Below, one piece after another: positions 1 through 11,633 of a stretch of 64,000 nucleotides of DNA. Positions within the stretch are counted from its first letter, which is position 1, and every line of letters begins with the position of its first letter. Source of the DNA: Cycas panzhihuaensis. Taxonomy: Eukaryota; Cycadophyta. Under the pieces are notes generated by a model that was given only the letters and a program-made list of their open reading frames with translations, did not search any database and was not told where the DNA came from. The DNA lies in NCBI GenBank assembly GCA_023213395.1, contig CM041465.1, positions 106,337,741-106,401,740 on the forward strand, written 5' to 3'. The translations under genes and the position numbers were made by a program.

Positions 1-60
<60 letters not shown>
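1..60. repeat. (AT)n microsatellite
   Basis: An uninterrupted run of AT dinucleotides occupies the left edge of the window and may continue beyond it. Confidence 0.97.
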
Positions 61-63
<3 letters not shown>

Positions 64-544
64 TGATTCTTATAACATATCATGGAGTATTCTCATTGAT
101 TGTCTCCATTAAATTGCATACTTAGACACCTTATAGACTAGTCAAATCGCCTATCTTGGAAGGTATAATCTTGAAGGCCAACAAAGTAATAGTACGAACA
201 CTAAGGAACTTAAAGCAAATGCAAGGAGAATTAATATTAGATTATACTAGTAGATGTGACTTATCATTACGCCAAAATCCCATAGGTGATTTGGGAAGAG
301 GACTCATTGGTAAGTGAACTAGCCATAGTCCAATAGTCCCTTGTGATAAGGAGGTTGTTATAGCACGTATCATCTATTATTTTACACTGATTGGAGGTAG
401 TGACACATGAAATCCATACAGGGGAAGGGGCTTTGTCTAGTATACACACAGGGTTTAACCTTGAACTTGGGATCTAATACCAGTTATGACTTGTCGTTGC
501 ACCAAAATCCCATGTTATACTAGTATACAAGAATGTCCTTATCT
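61..544. other. Unassigned repeat-derived DNA with a short direct repeat
   Basis: No gene is visible. A segment of about 28 bases beginning TGTGACTTATCATTACG at 255 recurs, with several transitions, at about 484. The second copy is preceded by ATCTAATACCA, which on the minus strand resembles a decayed initiator-Met primer binding site. This could be the edge of a minus-strand LTR element, but no complete LTR pair can be drawn. Confidence 0.3.
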
Positions 545-1714
545 ATCTTTAGGTCGAGGATATCTAGATTATCATGTATTGCATCAACATTGTTACTCCT
601 TCTAAGCCTGACCCCTCTCTACATGAAATGTGGTATGGACAACCCCTTACTATCTCCCACTTCAAATTTTTTAGCTCTACTTATTATTCTCACATTTTAG
701 AGGAGCACAGAAACAAGCTCTAGGATAGATCCCTTAAAGGCATCTTTGTCAAATACCTTATAGACTAAAAGGGGTACAAGGTTTTTCTACCTTTATAGTT
801 AAAAATCATCATCACTAGAGACGTTATGTTTATAGAGATTGAAGATTAGTTGCTTAGACTTGACTCTAAGATGTCTTTGCACCGATTTAATGATGCTACA
901 AAATTTGATATCCAAATTCCAAAATTTAGGGGGAGAGATGCTCAACAATTGCTCAAAATCTTAGAATCTAGTAATAGAGCCCTAGAGGAAATAATTTATA
1001 ACTCGCAGTTAATGTATATACATCTAGCACCATCATTTGAGAATATCCAAGTTGATAAAGGCAAAGTTATAGCAAAAGGACCACCTTCTCCAACATTAGT
1101 GGTTGGCCCATCTTCTTTAATATCATCAACTTACTCCATACCAAACATTTCACATGATCCTTTTCAAGATCAAAATAAAGACTAAGAGGCTATAAAAATG
1201 AAAACTTCATTCCCAACTTAAGGTTTTCATGAAGTTTACTAGTTACACAAGGATATATGACCAGATTAGGTAGGCAAAACTAGTACTAGAAGTGTCCATA
1301 GAGCAAGGATACATAAATCACTTTTTATTGAGTTTAAACCAGTAGAATTGAAACTTACTTTTAATGAAGAGGCCCTAACATACTAAGAAGTTGTAAAGCA
1401 TATAGCTTGGAGAAATGCCAATAATGATGAGTACCAATCTCTTATCAAGAATAATACATGGGAGTTGGTTGATCTACCACTTTAGAAGAAAGGTAGTTCA
1501 AAACAAATGGGTGTTCAAAAATAAGGTAAGGATGGTAGTAAAAGGATTCATATAAAGGGAGGGTATTGACTACACTAAAATATTTGCACCTACAACCAAG
1601 TGGCCCACAATCAAAACTCTTATAGTCTTAGTTGCTTAATAGGGCTAAAAAACCTACTAGCTCAATATTAAGACTATATTTCTTAATGAGGACCTTGAAG
1701 AAGAAATTTACATG
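545..1714 (+). pseudogene. Ty1/copia pol fragment (integrase end to early RT)
   Basis: Collinear with the inverted stretch at about 40,900 down to 39,670 of element G, so it comes from the same copia family in the opposite orientation. It covers the end of integrase, the variable linker (the longest open stretch is 850-1185) and the start of reverse transcriptase, where a protein pattern like NNTWELVDLP is readable near 1450-1480. It has many stops and frame changes. It ends abruptly at an acidic stretch followed by EEIYMA, directly against an inverted primer site and LTR. No protease, catalytic RT motif or RNase H is present. It is a dead fragment. Confidence 0.8.
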
Positions 1715-1726
1715 GCTCTGATACCA
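1715..1726 (-). other. Primer binding site (initiator-Met tRNA type)
   Basis: On the minus strand this reads TGGTATCAGAGC, the standard copia primer site, two bases inside the LTR at 1729-2036. It is unmutated, unlike several other primer sites in this window. Confidence 0.85.
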
Positions 1727-1728
1727 CA

Positions 1729-2036
1729 TGAAAGGAGCAGATCTAGTCTTTATCTCCATGCACTATACACAAAGGTAAATATGGGATAAAGAGATACTTA
1801 AGAGAAAAATAGTAGCTCTCATAAAATGGGGAGGTAAGAATGAGCCTCCTCTATTGAGCTTTTACTTTATATTGATGAGGGAGTGCATTAGTATTAGGGT
1901 TTTTCTTAGTGAGATAAAATCACACATAATTCACATGAAAGTTCATTTCACTTAAGTGATATAATTTAAAGTTCATTTAAGACCCTTTTAGGAATAATAA
2001 ACTAATGTAATGACCTTGTGGCATTAATTCATTTCA
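1729..2036 (-). repeat. LTR of the element G family
   Basis: A 308-bp sequence with TGAAA...TTTCA ends, closely similar over its whole length to the two 298-bp LTRs of element G (37778-38075 and 45041-45338). The adjacent primer site on its left shows that it is a minus-strand 5' LTR. However, the DNA to the left is plus-strand pol rather than a minus-strand leader, so the copy is rearranged. No partner LTR lies in the window. Confidence 0.85.
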
Positions 2037-2045
2037 GTAGAATGG

Positions 2046-2991
2046 CTATACTAATAAGGAATATAATGGATAGTAAATTACTATCATACTTCATGATAAA
2101 AGGTTAACTTTATGAATGGTTTATAACCAAAGTTAAAAGCATCCAAGAAATAATATCCCAATAAGTCTTTTACTAAAGCTAAGAAAATTGATAGAGTTTG
2201 AAAATGAAATAGATTATGAAGAATAAAAAACACAAGGTAGTGTATTAAGAATGTTGCATGACAAAACAAAAGAATTACATGCAAGATAGTTATAAAAGAG
2301 AAACCTTTAGAGGTAAAAACATTGAGAGAAGAAATTACAAGATTAACATTATAACTCAAAAAAGAGAAGTTAATATAAATAGAATGTAAACCTACTAGTA
2401 GTTGTCACACTAAGGTAAGTACAAAAAAGAGATAGTGACCTATTTATAAATCCACAACACACAGTCTACATGACTGCTACCATAATAAACATCAAACTAG
2501 TATTTTAAATAGGGGACAAGGTAAAGGAGAATTTAGTTCATCACAATTAACTAAGATATTACCTAACTAATAAAAGAAGAAAAAGCTAGTAAGAAGATGT
2601 ATGTTTTGTTTGGAGTTTAAACATTGGAGGTTAGATTGTCCCTATGAAAAATTTAGACACAATAGCATCCACAAATATAAAAATTATAGACTTTGTAATA
2701 ACCCTTTGAAAAATTCTTACTAAATGTGAGATCAAGCAACCTCATGGTAGTTATGCCTAACATACTCAAACTCATGAATATATAGATAAGGAGTAGATTG
2801 ACAACTAAGTCTAAGAAGGATGAGTCAAAGTACCTAAATTCAAATATAGAAACTAACAACTTTGCCTAAGTAAAGAGGGCACTAGTAGATTCAATTAAGG
2901 AAGTAAAACAAAATTGTCCAACCTCATTTAAATAAAATGTTAATCAACTATATAAAAGGAGAGTATTCCTAAAATAAAGCGAGTATGTACT
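2046..2991 (+). pseudogene. Retroelement gag-like fragment with CCHC zinc knuckle
   Basis: The frame is badly broken, but a complete CX2CX4HX4C knuckle is readable at 2598-2639 (C-MF-C-LEFK-H-WRLD-C), in a lysine/arginine-rich context typical of nucleocapsid. About 50 bases further on, the half-motif YRLC may be a second knuckle whose first Cys has become Tyr. Element A inserted at 2991, cutting the sequence; the continuation would lie after 30418. The family is uncertain: copia or another retroelement gag. There is no pol match on this side. Confidence 0.5.
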
Positions 2992-3489
2992 TATTAGTGA
3001 GCATGATAAAAAATTAACACATGGTAGGAGTTAATGCTCCATGTGGTTATGAGAAGAATTAAGATTTGAAGGGACCTGAAGAACCAAGATATAAAGAGGT
3101 ATAAGTGTTGAGATTTGAAGAGACATAAAGAATCTAGATATGATGAGACATGATGAAGAGTCATAGTGCTTGGTTGAACAAACCCTTTGGACCATATAAA
3201 AAGGGATCCATGGTAAGGTTATACAATTCATTATGGCATATTAAATAAAATATTCAATCATCTAGGTTTCACTTGCCTAGCGATCTATAATGTAATAATT
3301 GGTATTTCTAATTAATCATCAAATTTTTTGTGTATAAATTTATTCCTAAAGGGGTTTACCATATTAAACCTATATATATATTATGTTTGTCCTTTAATTA
3401 TAAGATGTGTATGCTATGAAAATGATGCAAAGATCTGGTAGAAATTCACATGGTGTTAGGGAAAGCTTAAGCATGCACAAATTCTCATA
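2992..3489 (+). repeat. 5' LTR of element A
   Basis: 498 bp, starting TATTAGTGAG (TG changed to TA) and ending CTCATA. It is similar throughout to 29929-30413, including shared stretches such as AAGAGACATAAAGAATC and TTCATTATGGCATATT. Confidence 0.93.
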
Positions 3490-3501
3490 TGGTATCAGAG
3501 C
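3490..3501 (+). other. Primer binding site of element A
   Basis: TGGTATCAGAGC lies immediately after the LTR. It matches the plant copia consensus complementary to the 3' end of initiator-Met tRNA. Confidence 0.93.
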
Positions 3502-5046
3502 TATCTAAGATCATGAATAGTATTATGGAGTCATTGAAGAAGTAAATCGTCATTAATAGGGTTGATAACATGACCAAAATTTAATATATTGACTGTGATT
3601 TTTTCTAACAGATTAAAGAATAAATAACGATGAAAATAATCAATTGTATAGAGAAAATATGTTTTTAAAGTCTATCTTTTATCTATTTTTGATAAATTTT
3701 CACTATTGAAGCTTCATTTACATGAGAGAGTCCATGTTTAGGCTATGTATAGTAGTATTTAGCTAATTGGTAACCTCCAGAGGAATTTGGAATCAATCTA
3801 TTAGTAGAAGCTAAAGATTATTAATTTTTTCATTAGTTGGAGGTCCTTTCTTACTCATTACAAGCTAGTGGGAGCTTGTTTGAAGGAACCATAAGGTGTC
3901 AAGTGTCTATACTTAATCTACAGAGGATTTTGAATGGAGTTGGATGTATTTCAAAGGCTAGAAGGTGCATTAGGCATCACATGAAGTAATAGGAGCAATT
4001 TATGACTAAAACAATGAGGAATCTCTCTTTTTTCTTTTTTTTGTCTTTTTTCCTTATTTGGCTCTATATAAATCATGTTGAGGTCTATTATGAAGCGTCT
4101 ATGCCTAATTCTAAGGCAATTGATAAGTTATTTGATCAAAACAAGTTTTATTTCACCATATAAAGTTGCGCAGCCAAGTATGAAGGGTTGTGTCACTTTT
4201 GGAATTATGTGGATATTATAAATTAAATTTAATTGATTTTAAATAATTTTAAATAACATAATATTAAAACATTAGTATACAGATGCTTTTTCAATATTTA
4301 GTGACTTAATAAAACCAAAATAAGTGAATTATTTACAGTGGGCGATGTGAAAAAGGTAGAAACCCTTAGGAGCTTTGTAACACTCTAGTTGTTTCATCAA
4401 TTTCTTGATTATAATTACAATGCTAGATCATTACACTTTTAATGTAGTCATTTGTATGTGGTTTCAACATAATATAAATGAGAAATGAGTGAATAATTAA
4501 AGTTTTTCATCATTTTTTTGCCTTCAAAGAGTGTTGTATATACATGGGCTTATGTAGATGTTGTTTGATGATGGTTATTACCTTGTGATCAAGTGTGATA
4601 GCTATTAAAATTAGATACATAGGAGTTTTTATCCATTTAAAGCCAAAACAAGCTAAATTTTAGTATTTTAGAGATAATTTCAAGTTATTAGAGGGTGCAC
4701 AGTCCATATTATTGATACTAAGGTCTTATTTATTATTGGAATAGTGAAATATACATGTTGGACACTATGTAGGTGATCATTTATAATAAAGGAGTCCATT
4801 AAAGAGGTTATTTTATTAGTTTCAAGATAATTTAGAGCCAATTATTACTTATTGAGACTATTTCAAGCCAAATTTGGTGTATTATAATTGTGAAAGAGGT
4901 CACAGACACAAGGTGAGCTATGGGGGATACATTTAACAAGCATGTGGGCTATATTTATTAATGTTTAGTTGTTTTTCTATCAAGTGATTTGATTTGTGGA
5001 GGTGTTCATTGGTGAAGTTGCACTTATATAATCTTTAGATTTCACC
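3502..5046 (+). other. Untranslated leader of element A
   Basis: About 1.5 kb between primer site and gag. It is A+T-rich with short T-runs (for example 4021-4050), and no coding sequence is recognised. Confidence 0.6.
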
Positions 5047-5911
5047 ATGGAGAAATTACCAATTATAATTTTCAATAGTAATAACTTCAGTGAATGGAAG
5101 ACCAATATAGAGATACATTTGATGGTGAATTAATTATGAATGATAACCAAGGATTTAATTGTTACAATTCCCATTAATAAAAAATAAAGAAAATAGTTAA
5201 AAGAGAGAAAGTTCATGGGAATTGGTTTGTTGACTTTGTCTCTTGCTCTAGATCAAAGAACATTAATTCATAACAATAAATCACCAAATGAAATATGGGT
5301 AAAGATGATAGAGACCTTTAAGATAATAAAATCAAACTTTTATGTTGTTCTGTTGATGGAGATGTTGAATGCTACTATTAAATACAAGAACAATATAAGT
5401 GCTTACCCCAATAAGGTGATGGATTTGAGAAATGAACTCGAAGTCATTAGATTAGGATCTATTGATAAGGAGGAGTTGTTTGCTCTTATCATGTAAAGAT
5501 TGTTAGTTGTATTTATTATGTTTCAAACTATCTATATAAAAGATTCTACCATAGAGTAGTTGAAATTTGATAAGTTAAAATCCCTATTTCTAGATGACGA
5601 TGCCAAGCTAAAACATTGTAATTTACATTGAAGTTTTGAATATATAGAGATTAAGAGGTAATAAAAATTTAAAAATTCTATAAAAATCAAATATTTTAGA
5701 AAACCAAGAGCTAAAGAAGAAGAAGAAGAAGTTCATTAGAACCTATAATTACTATAAGGAGGTTGGCCATAAGAAGGTAAACTATTACAAAAAGAAGGTT
5801 ACCCACTATGAAAAGATAAGGTCCTTATTATCAAAGGATATATAGATTATTGATTTAATAGTGCAACAATATATAACTTTCTCTAAAGAGAAATTCACAT
5901 CATGGAATGTT
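5047..5911 (+). pseudogene. Element A gag (copia capsid/nucleocapsid), broken
   Basis: The ATG at 5047 opens a frame beginning MEKLPIIIFNSNNFSEWK, the usual N-terminal style of copia gag, followed by a UBN2-like capsid region. The 5215-5496 stretch is the longest open part, including NEIWVKMIETF and LRNELEVIRL. It parallels the gag of element D (11634 onward), so A and D are related families. In the nucleocapsid the knuckle pattern at about 5733-5790 keeps its spacing and His, but the Cys positions read as Tyr (YNYYKEVGHKKVNY), so zinc binding would be lost. Several stops interrupt it. Element B inserted at 5911 and cut the frame. Confidence 0.85.
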
Positions 5912-6224
5912 TGTTAGAATATATAATTATTCACATATGTAATATTTGATGTGATGTAGTAGACCTACATAAAATCTCACTTACCAAAATCATTGAGAAA
6001 TATAGTAATACATAATTATTTATGTAAATATCTTATTAGATGATGAAATGGATCAATAGATATTCTAAGCTATTCATGAGAAGACTATTCATATAGTACA
6101 CATACCACTTGAGAACTTGAGAGAGGAAGGACTCATTTAGAGATGTAACTATTTAATATATAAAGAGGAGCTACTAACTCCAATCTTCTCTAGTGGTTTT
6201 TCCTACATTAGGTTTTGCACATAT

Positions 6225-6407
6225 TAAAAGAACATAGGGGAGAAAAACATTCTCTAATACTGTTTGTAGAAACTAAATGCCCATACACAGGTCTAGGATC
6301 TAATAAGACTATGAAATTAAATACATACAATTGAATAATAAATAAAAGAATATGTACAAATAAATAACACAATATACATATGGAAAATGATCACTTCTAA
6401 TTATATT

Positions 6408-6498
<91 letters not shown>

Positions 6499-6678
6499 AT
6501 GCACACATAATACATATCATCACCTAGTTGTTAAATCACATTTTAAGAGCTACTTAGTAAACCAATGACTAATTACAATAAAGAAGCATGAACAATATGA
6601 CCCCTTAGTGCATATTAAAGGTATAAACATATTGATTTACATCAATTAAATATTTACATGGGTTAATATTACATAATA
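6225..6678 (-). repeat. 3' LTR of element C
   Basis: 454 bp. It is longer than its partner at 8585-8960 mainly because of the CT/AT microsatellite at 6411-6494. Begins TAAAAGAACAT on the plus strand (TG changed to TA). Confidence 0.88.
6411..6494. repeat. (CT)25(AT)17 compound microsatellite
   Basis: Perfect CT repeats at 6411-6460 are followed by perfect AT repeats to 6494. The repeat lies inside one LTR of element C; the other LTR has only a short TA-rich stretch at the matching place (about 8780-8795), so it expanded after insertion. Confidence 0.97.
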
Positions 6679-6688
6679 TTCCCCTCTT

Positions 6689-8570
6689 AATGCTAAATTA
6701 TGTCATATAGTTGCTTCAAATCTTGATGTTGAGTCGATATAAAAGCCAAACATCTATTAGAGAATATGGATAATGAGCCATTATACCTACTAGTATTCTA
6801 GAATGACCTTCTTGTACATGGTTCACCAATATTCATTTGCTAAGTAGTCTTCACCTACTCATATTTTACTTGTTTCTGGCTCTCCTACTTGAGATCACAC
6901 CTCTAGGAGACAAACTAAACTAAAAACTCCCAGTCCCATTCACTGCATCATGGAACCAATATGAAAAAATGGTTATTCGAGTGGAAACAAGTGATAAAAC
7001 ACTTCTTTTTTAATCTTAGACTTAATTTTAACACCTTGTTAAACTAATATTTAAACTTCATACCATTAAAATTACCTTAAAAATCTTAAAAGCATATTAT
7101 GAAACCACTCGTTAGAAAGCCCCATATTTTAGCTTTGTAATATAAATGATGACACTCAATTCTAATATTATATGAGGGATTTATAGTTGTTTATGTAAGC
7201 ATAGGTGCCTTTTTAATAAAAAAGTGAAACAAGTAAAAAAGACCATTTTGTCATTGGCCCCTTAGTCATTTTAAAACAATTATATGTCCATACTAAAGGG
7301 CTAAAAGACTTCAAAAATATATTAAAATACTTTAATTTCATAAATTAAAATTTATAAAATTTAGTTTATGAAAATATTACAATTTTTCAATGGAAATTTG
7401 CTAAATGAAATGTGCACCTCCTATGGACATTTTGATGATGTCCATGCTCAAAATACTCACTATTTCTTAGTCTAAGGCACCCCTTTAGGGTGAAATGGGG
7501 CTTCTAGATGTAATAATAGCATCAATTTTGCCAAAATCTTACTCATAGTAGAAAAAATAATATTGTAAAACATTTAATCTTCCTTAATTCTGCTATGAAG
7601 GTGCCCAATATAGAATAGAGTCATCTAACCATTATTACTTAATTATTTAATAAATGTACACCTGTAAACGGTACTGACATCTTCAGAAATGGATCTTGCA
7701 ATGTTTTTCTTAGTTGGACCAACTTGCCTCAACTTCATGCAACGTTACAACAGAGCTACCTAACCACCTCTTTGCTCCATAATACATCACCATGGCTCTC
7801 AAAATAACCTATAACCTTTACCATGACCTTAGATTCCCCCTCCCCCCTCCCCTAAAATCAACTACAACTCAAAAACAAAGAGATCCTTCATCCAACACTC
7901 TAATTTCTTCATCAAATAACTACTTTCAACCTTTGTCTTATTAATAAGGTAACACTATTAAAAAAGAACCCCAATGAAACTATTTTATATTACACTCATA
8001 GTACTACTAGTAATTTTCTTTAAAAAGTAAAGGTTCTCTCAAATTAGCAAGCTCTACATCAAGCCCTGAACTCACAAGTTTTCATCAACACATGCTAACA
8101 AACAATCTACTACTCTCAATATGCCATAAAATCCTCATCAATTATGGTACCACTTTATTATAGAAGATAAAATCATGATATACCTACCATAACACTGACT
8201 TTACAAGGTGGCCAGGCCTATATATGAAGCCCTACTCATGGACACATATGTAACACCCACATATGTACTTATGCAAATAACTAGTCTAATAATAAATAAA
8301 ACATGTAACAAACCTTTGTGGGATTCAAGATAACTATAACACATATACTCCTGAATGGATTTACATTACATAGGCACCAACATACTCTAGGCTTATGAAA
8401 TTAATGTGCCTTAGGCACCCTGCATAACCACGATTCAAAATTGCCTTAGGCTATCTCCCTTATTGGTCATAAATAGGCATACTAAAATAATCTTAGAATA
8501 AACCCTTGATAGGTGGATATACTTATAGTCTTATAACCTAACTTAGGTTCAAAATTGGCTTGAGCCTAGA
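6689..8570. other. Interior of element C, no coding seen
   Basis: A+T-rich sequence with no ORF of note and no copia or gypsy motif that I can read on either strand. A C-rich run (CCCCCTCCCCCC-like) lies near 7838-7852. Confidence 0.5.
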
Positions 8571-8584
8571 GCTTCGATACCAAT

Positions 8585-8960
8585 TGAAAGAACATAGGCA
8601 AGCAAAATATTTTTTAATACCACTTGTAGAAACTAAATACTCATACACAAGTCCAAGATCTAATAAGACTATGAAGTTTAAAAAATACATGTGAATAATA
8701 AATGAATAAATATATACAAACATATAACACAATATATTTGTGGTAAATAATCACTTTAAACTATGTTATATTAAACTAATACATATATATAGTACATATC
8801 ATCACCTGATTATTAAATCACATTCTAAGAGCCACTTAATCAACCAATGACTAGTTATAATAAAGAAGTATGCACATTATGATCCCCTAGTGCACATTAA
8901 AGGGATAACCATAATGATTTATATCAATTAAATATTCATGTGGGCTAACATTACCTAACA
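8585..8960 (-). repeat. 5' LTR of element C
   Basis: 376 bp with TGAAAGAAC...CCTAACA ends. It matches 6225-6678 apart from the microsatellite. The flanking primer-site remnant at 8571-8582 marks this as the 5' LTR of a minus-strand element. Confidence 0.88.
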
Positions 8961-9168
8961 TATATAAATTTGTTGTCTATCTTATGGTGCATGATTCTTA
9001 TATTTATACTTTATATTTCATATTATTACTTCATATGTTAATCTTCACATATGAGATTTATATATATTCCTCATGATATGATTTATTGATTATACATGTT
9101 TGATATACTTTTACTATACATAATAAATATTCCCAATATGATATCAAATTAAATTCTAGATTCTAACA

Positions 9169-9180
9169 TGGTATCAGAGC
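9169..9180 (+). other. Primer binding site of element B
   Basis: TGGTATCAGAGC directly abuts the LTR end TCTAACA at 9168. Confidence 0.93.
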
Positions 9181-9266
9181 CATGTTATGAAAGGTCTTAG
9201 AAGTAGGCTACAAGCCTATACTTGACCTAGTTAACAAGCTAGTACATAGCTAGTATATAAGCCTAA

Positions 9267-9491
9267 GGTGACCCAAGTTGGTCATGCTCATAAATAAGAG
9301 ACAAACAAGGTCAAAATATCCAAATATTTGAAGATATATTATTAAAATATATTACTAAATTGATGATCAAATAATACAATAAGATTCATATTTATATTAT
9401 TTGTATGAAGGGGTGTGACTTATCATTAATAAACATCACTCTTCATTATTACTCATTAATATATAATTATACATTAATTAATCTCACTACA
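9267..9491 (-). repeat. 3' LTR of element E
   Basis: 225 bp, exactly the length of 22951-23175. Shared blocks include CTCATAAATAAG and TTATCATTAATA. The purine tract sits at 9492-9505 on the minus strand. Confidence 0.82.
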
Positions 9492-9978
9492 AACTCTCCC
9501 TTCCTAAAAGGATTTGTCCTTGAAAGATACTAGAATAGAATAGACTACATATGAGAAATATAATGTTGTATAAATTTATAAAATTCATATATCAATTTAA
9601 GCTATAAAAAAAGTACTAGACATGTGATCAAAAATATGCTTTGTCCTAGATTCTGGTTAATCTTTTATTGAACCATGGTGTTATAGACTATTATATTTTG
9701 ATTTGATATGACTTTTGTCTTTGTCATAGTAGCATGGTACATTCATCTATTATTTGGACTATTTTCAAGATGTCCTAAGGGATCTTCCACTCAAAATCAT
9801 AATTAGGTATTCTAATTTCTTAAGATTTTTGTTGATTTTATGTCATATTTTAAATTTGAACTATAAAGATATCTAACACAAAATTTTTAACTTTTAGGAG
9901 GATAAAAAGAGTACTGATGATGGTCTTAGGATAAGTGATAATAATTAAGTGATACTAAAATGATAATATTATAAGATT

Positions 9979-10287
9979 TATTAACGCGGTAGTTATATGT
10001 TAAGCCACTGATTAATGTTCATGTGGTTTAACTAATGGTGATTAATGAACATATGTGAGATATTTCGAGGGTCACAACCTTTGTTAGGTGAAACCTCTTG
10101 AAAGGATATAAAATTCTAGAGCCCTTTCATATTCAATATATCATTTGGAGTTTTTTTCTGAAAGGGTTTCCCACATAATTCCTATATATTGTGCATCTAT
10201 ATTTTGTGTTTATATTTGTTTACTTGTTATGTATGGTTAAAGATTTTGCAGATAGAACATACATGTATAAATTCATGTTCCCTAATA
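9979..10287 (+). repeat. 5' LTR of element D
   Basis: 309 bp, starting TATTAACG (TG changed to TA) and ending CCCTAATA. Similar throughout to 15696-16039. Confidence 0.93.
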
Positions 10288-10299
10288 TGGTATTAGAGT
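10288..10299 (+). other. Primer binding site of element D, one C-to-T change
   Basis: TGGTATTAGAGT follows the LTR. Compared with the consensus TGGTATCAGAGC, the CAG has become TAG and the last base differs. Confidence 0.85.
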
Positions 10300-11633
10300 T
10301 GTGGGGTCCTACATAATTAAGGCTAGGTGTTGGGCTAAGCATTGAGATCATTAGTTATCAGGTGATGCCATCAAACCTAAGACTTGTCTTGAGAGTCCAT
10401 TAACTCTAACAATATGTAAAAGCAAATACAGTTATCAATAATGGTTGAAGTAGTGAATATCACAAATGAATGGAAAACAAGGGTCTATTGGAGTCAATAT
10501 TCAAATATGAAGGCCATATTTGTGGTATGAGTTAGCTTATTGGGGGCCATCTAAAGTCAGTTGGTGATTAGTTACAATGATTAGAGTTAGAGGAGCATGT
10601 TTTGATGGTGATTTGATGGTGATGAGGGTAGCCATATATGTAAATATGTAAGTTTATCTTTTCTCTCAATAAAACACCATAAAATTCAAAGAAAATAAGC
10701 TTATTTTACTATTGTTTTCTATCAAATCTCTTTTTCATACCTATGGACATGATTGGAGCCTTATATTAGTGGTTGTCTATCCCTATATAAGTGTTGCATT
10801 ATATGTATAGTAGTAGTATATGCTATTTTAACATAGATCATTTCATTGAGTTGTGGCACCTTTGGTTGAGCTTGGGCCTTCATATTCCAACTATATGAGT
10901 GAATTAAGCCTATAATAATAGTACTAAATGTTGGTCGGTTAGCTACATGTCAGTTTAGAGAAGCGTAGGTTTCATTTGTGAAGTGTGTAGGCCCATATAT
11001 ATTGTGCATTGGTCATAGGTTGCATTGAAATTAATACAATAGTAGTGCCTCTCTATTCAACTATTATGATTTTTTATTCATATTTTTATTGATGTTTTAC
11101 TATTTTGATAAAATGTGGTGTGATTTTAACCATGTGTTTTAAGTCATGGATAGACAGGAGGTTTAAAATGTCATAGCTTTAAAAAATATACCTTTTAGCA
11201 TACTCCTATTCTAATTCAACTTTATAAAAATGTCTCTTACCATTGATATACAATATATTATATAGTGTAAAGTATTGTAAGATTATTGAAGTCTTTTGAG
11301 GCATTTTTTTAGTGTTACAAGTAAATTCTTAGTGAATTTTGACTTGGAGACCATGCCCTATTACTATGCAAAGTATTCCTCAAGTTTGGAGTATATTCTT
11401 AAGTATCTTAAGTGTTATTTTAAGACCTTTTTGCACTTTTAAGGACATTTTTGGGCTCATTGCAAAGGTAAGAATAATTGGTGGAGCTATCTAATGCATA
11501 AATAATCATTGTTCAAAGCTTCCCAATGAGTGTGCTTAAGCCAGAGGAGACCACATTGGTGGAATTTTATCCAGTAAGTCTACAAGACTATCATTTGGTA
11601 TTATTTGACTTATGTTGAAGCCCATATCTAAAA
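10300..11633 (+). other. Untranslated leader of element D
   Basis: About 1.3 kb between primer site and gag start with no coding sequence recognised. Confidence 0.6.

Larger units (their letters stand above)
6225..8960 (-). mobile_element. Small non-autonomous LTR element C inside B's 5' LTR
   Basis: LTRs at 6225-6678 and 8585-8960 are similar throughout. On the minus strand a purine tract (AAGAGGGGAA, 6679-6688) precedes the left LTR, and a primer-site-like TGGTATCGAAGC (8571-8582) follows the right one, which gives the minus orientation. CATAT occurs at both outer edges (6220-6224 and 8959-8963, the latter overlapping the LTR end), fitting a 5-bp target duplication. The 1.9-kb interior has no recognisable gag or pol on either strand. 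It is best described as a deletion derivative or non-autonomous element. Confidence 0.88.
5912..9168 (+). repeat. 5' LTR of element B, interrupted by element C
   Basis: The LTR runs 5912-6224 and resumes at about 8961-9168; the parts total about 520 bp against 530 bp for the intact copy at 26319-26848. Shared stretches include GAGAACTTGAGA and TTCCTCATGATAT. Element C entered at the position matching about 26645 of the intact copy. Confidence 0.9.

Noticed and set aside
850-1185. 111-codon ORF that could be read as a small gene.
   Set aside because: It is the integrase-RT linker of a copia fragment, homologous to the minus-strand linker at about 40,440-40,237 in element G.
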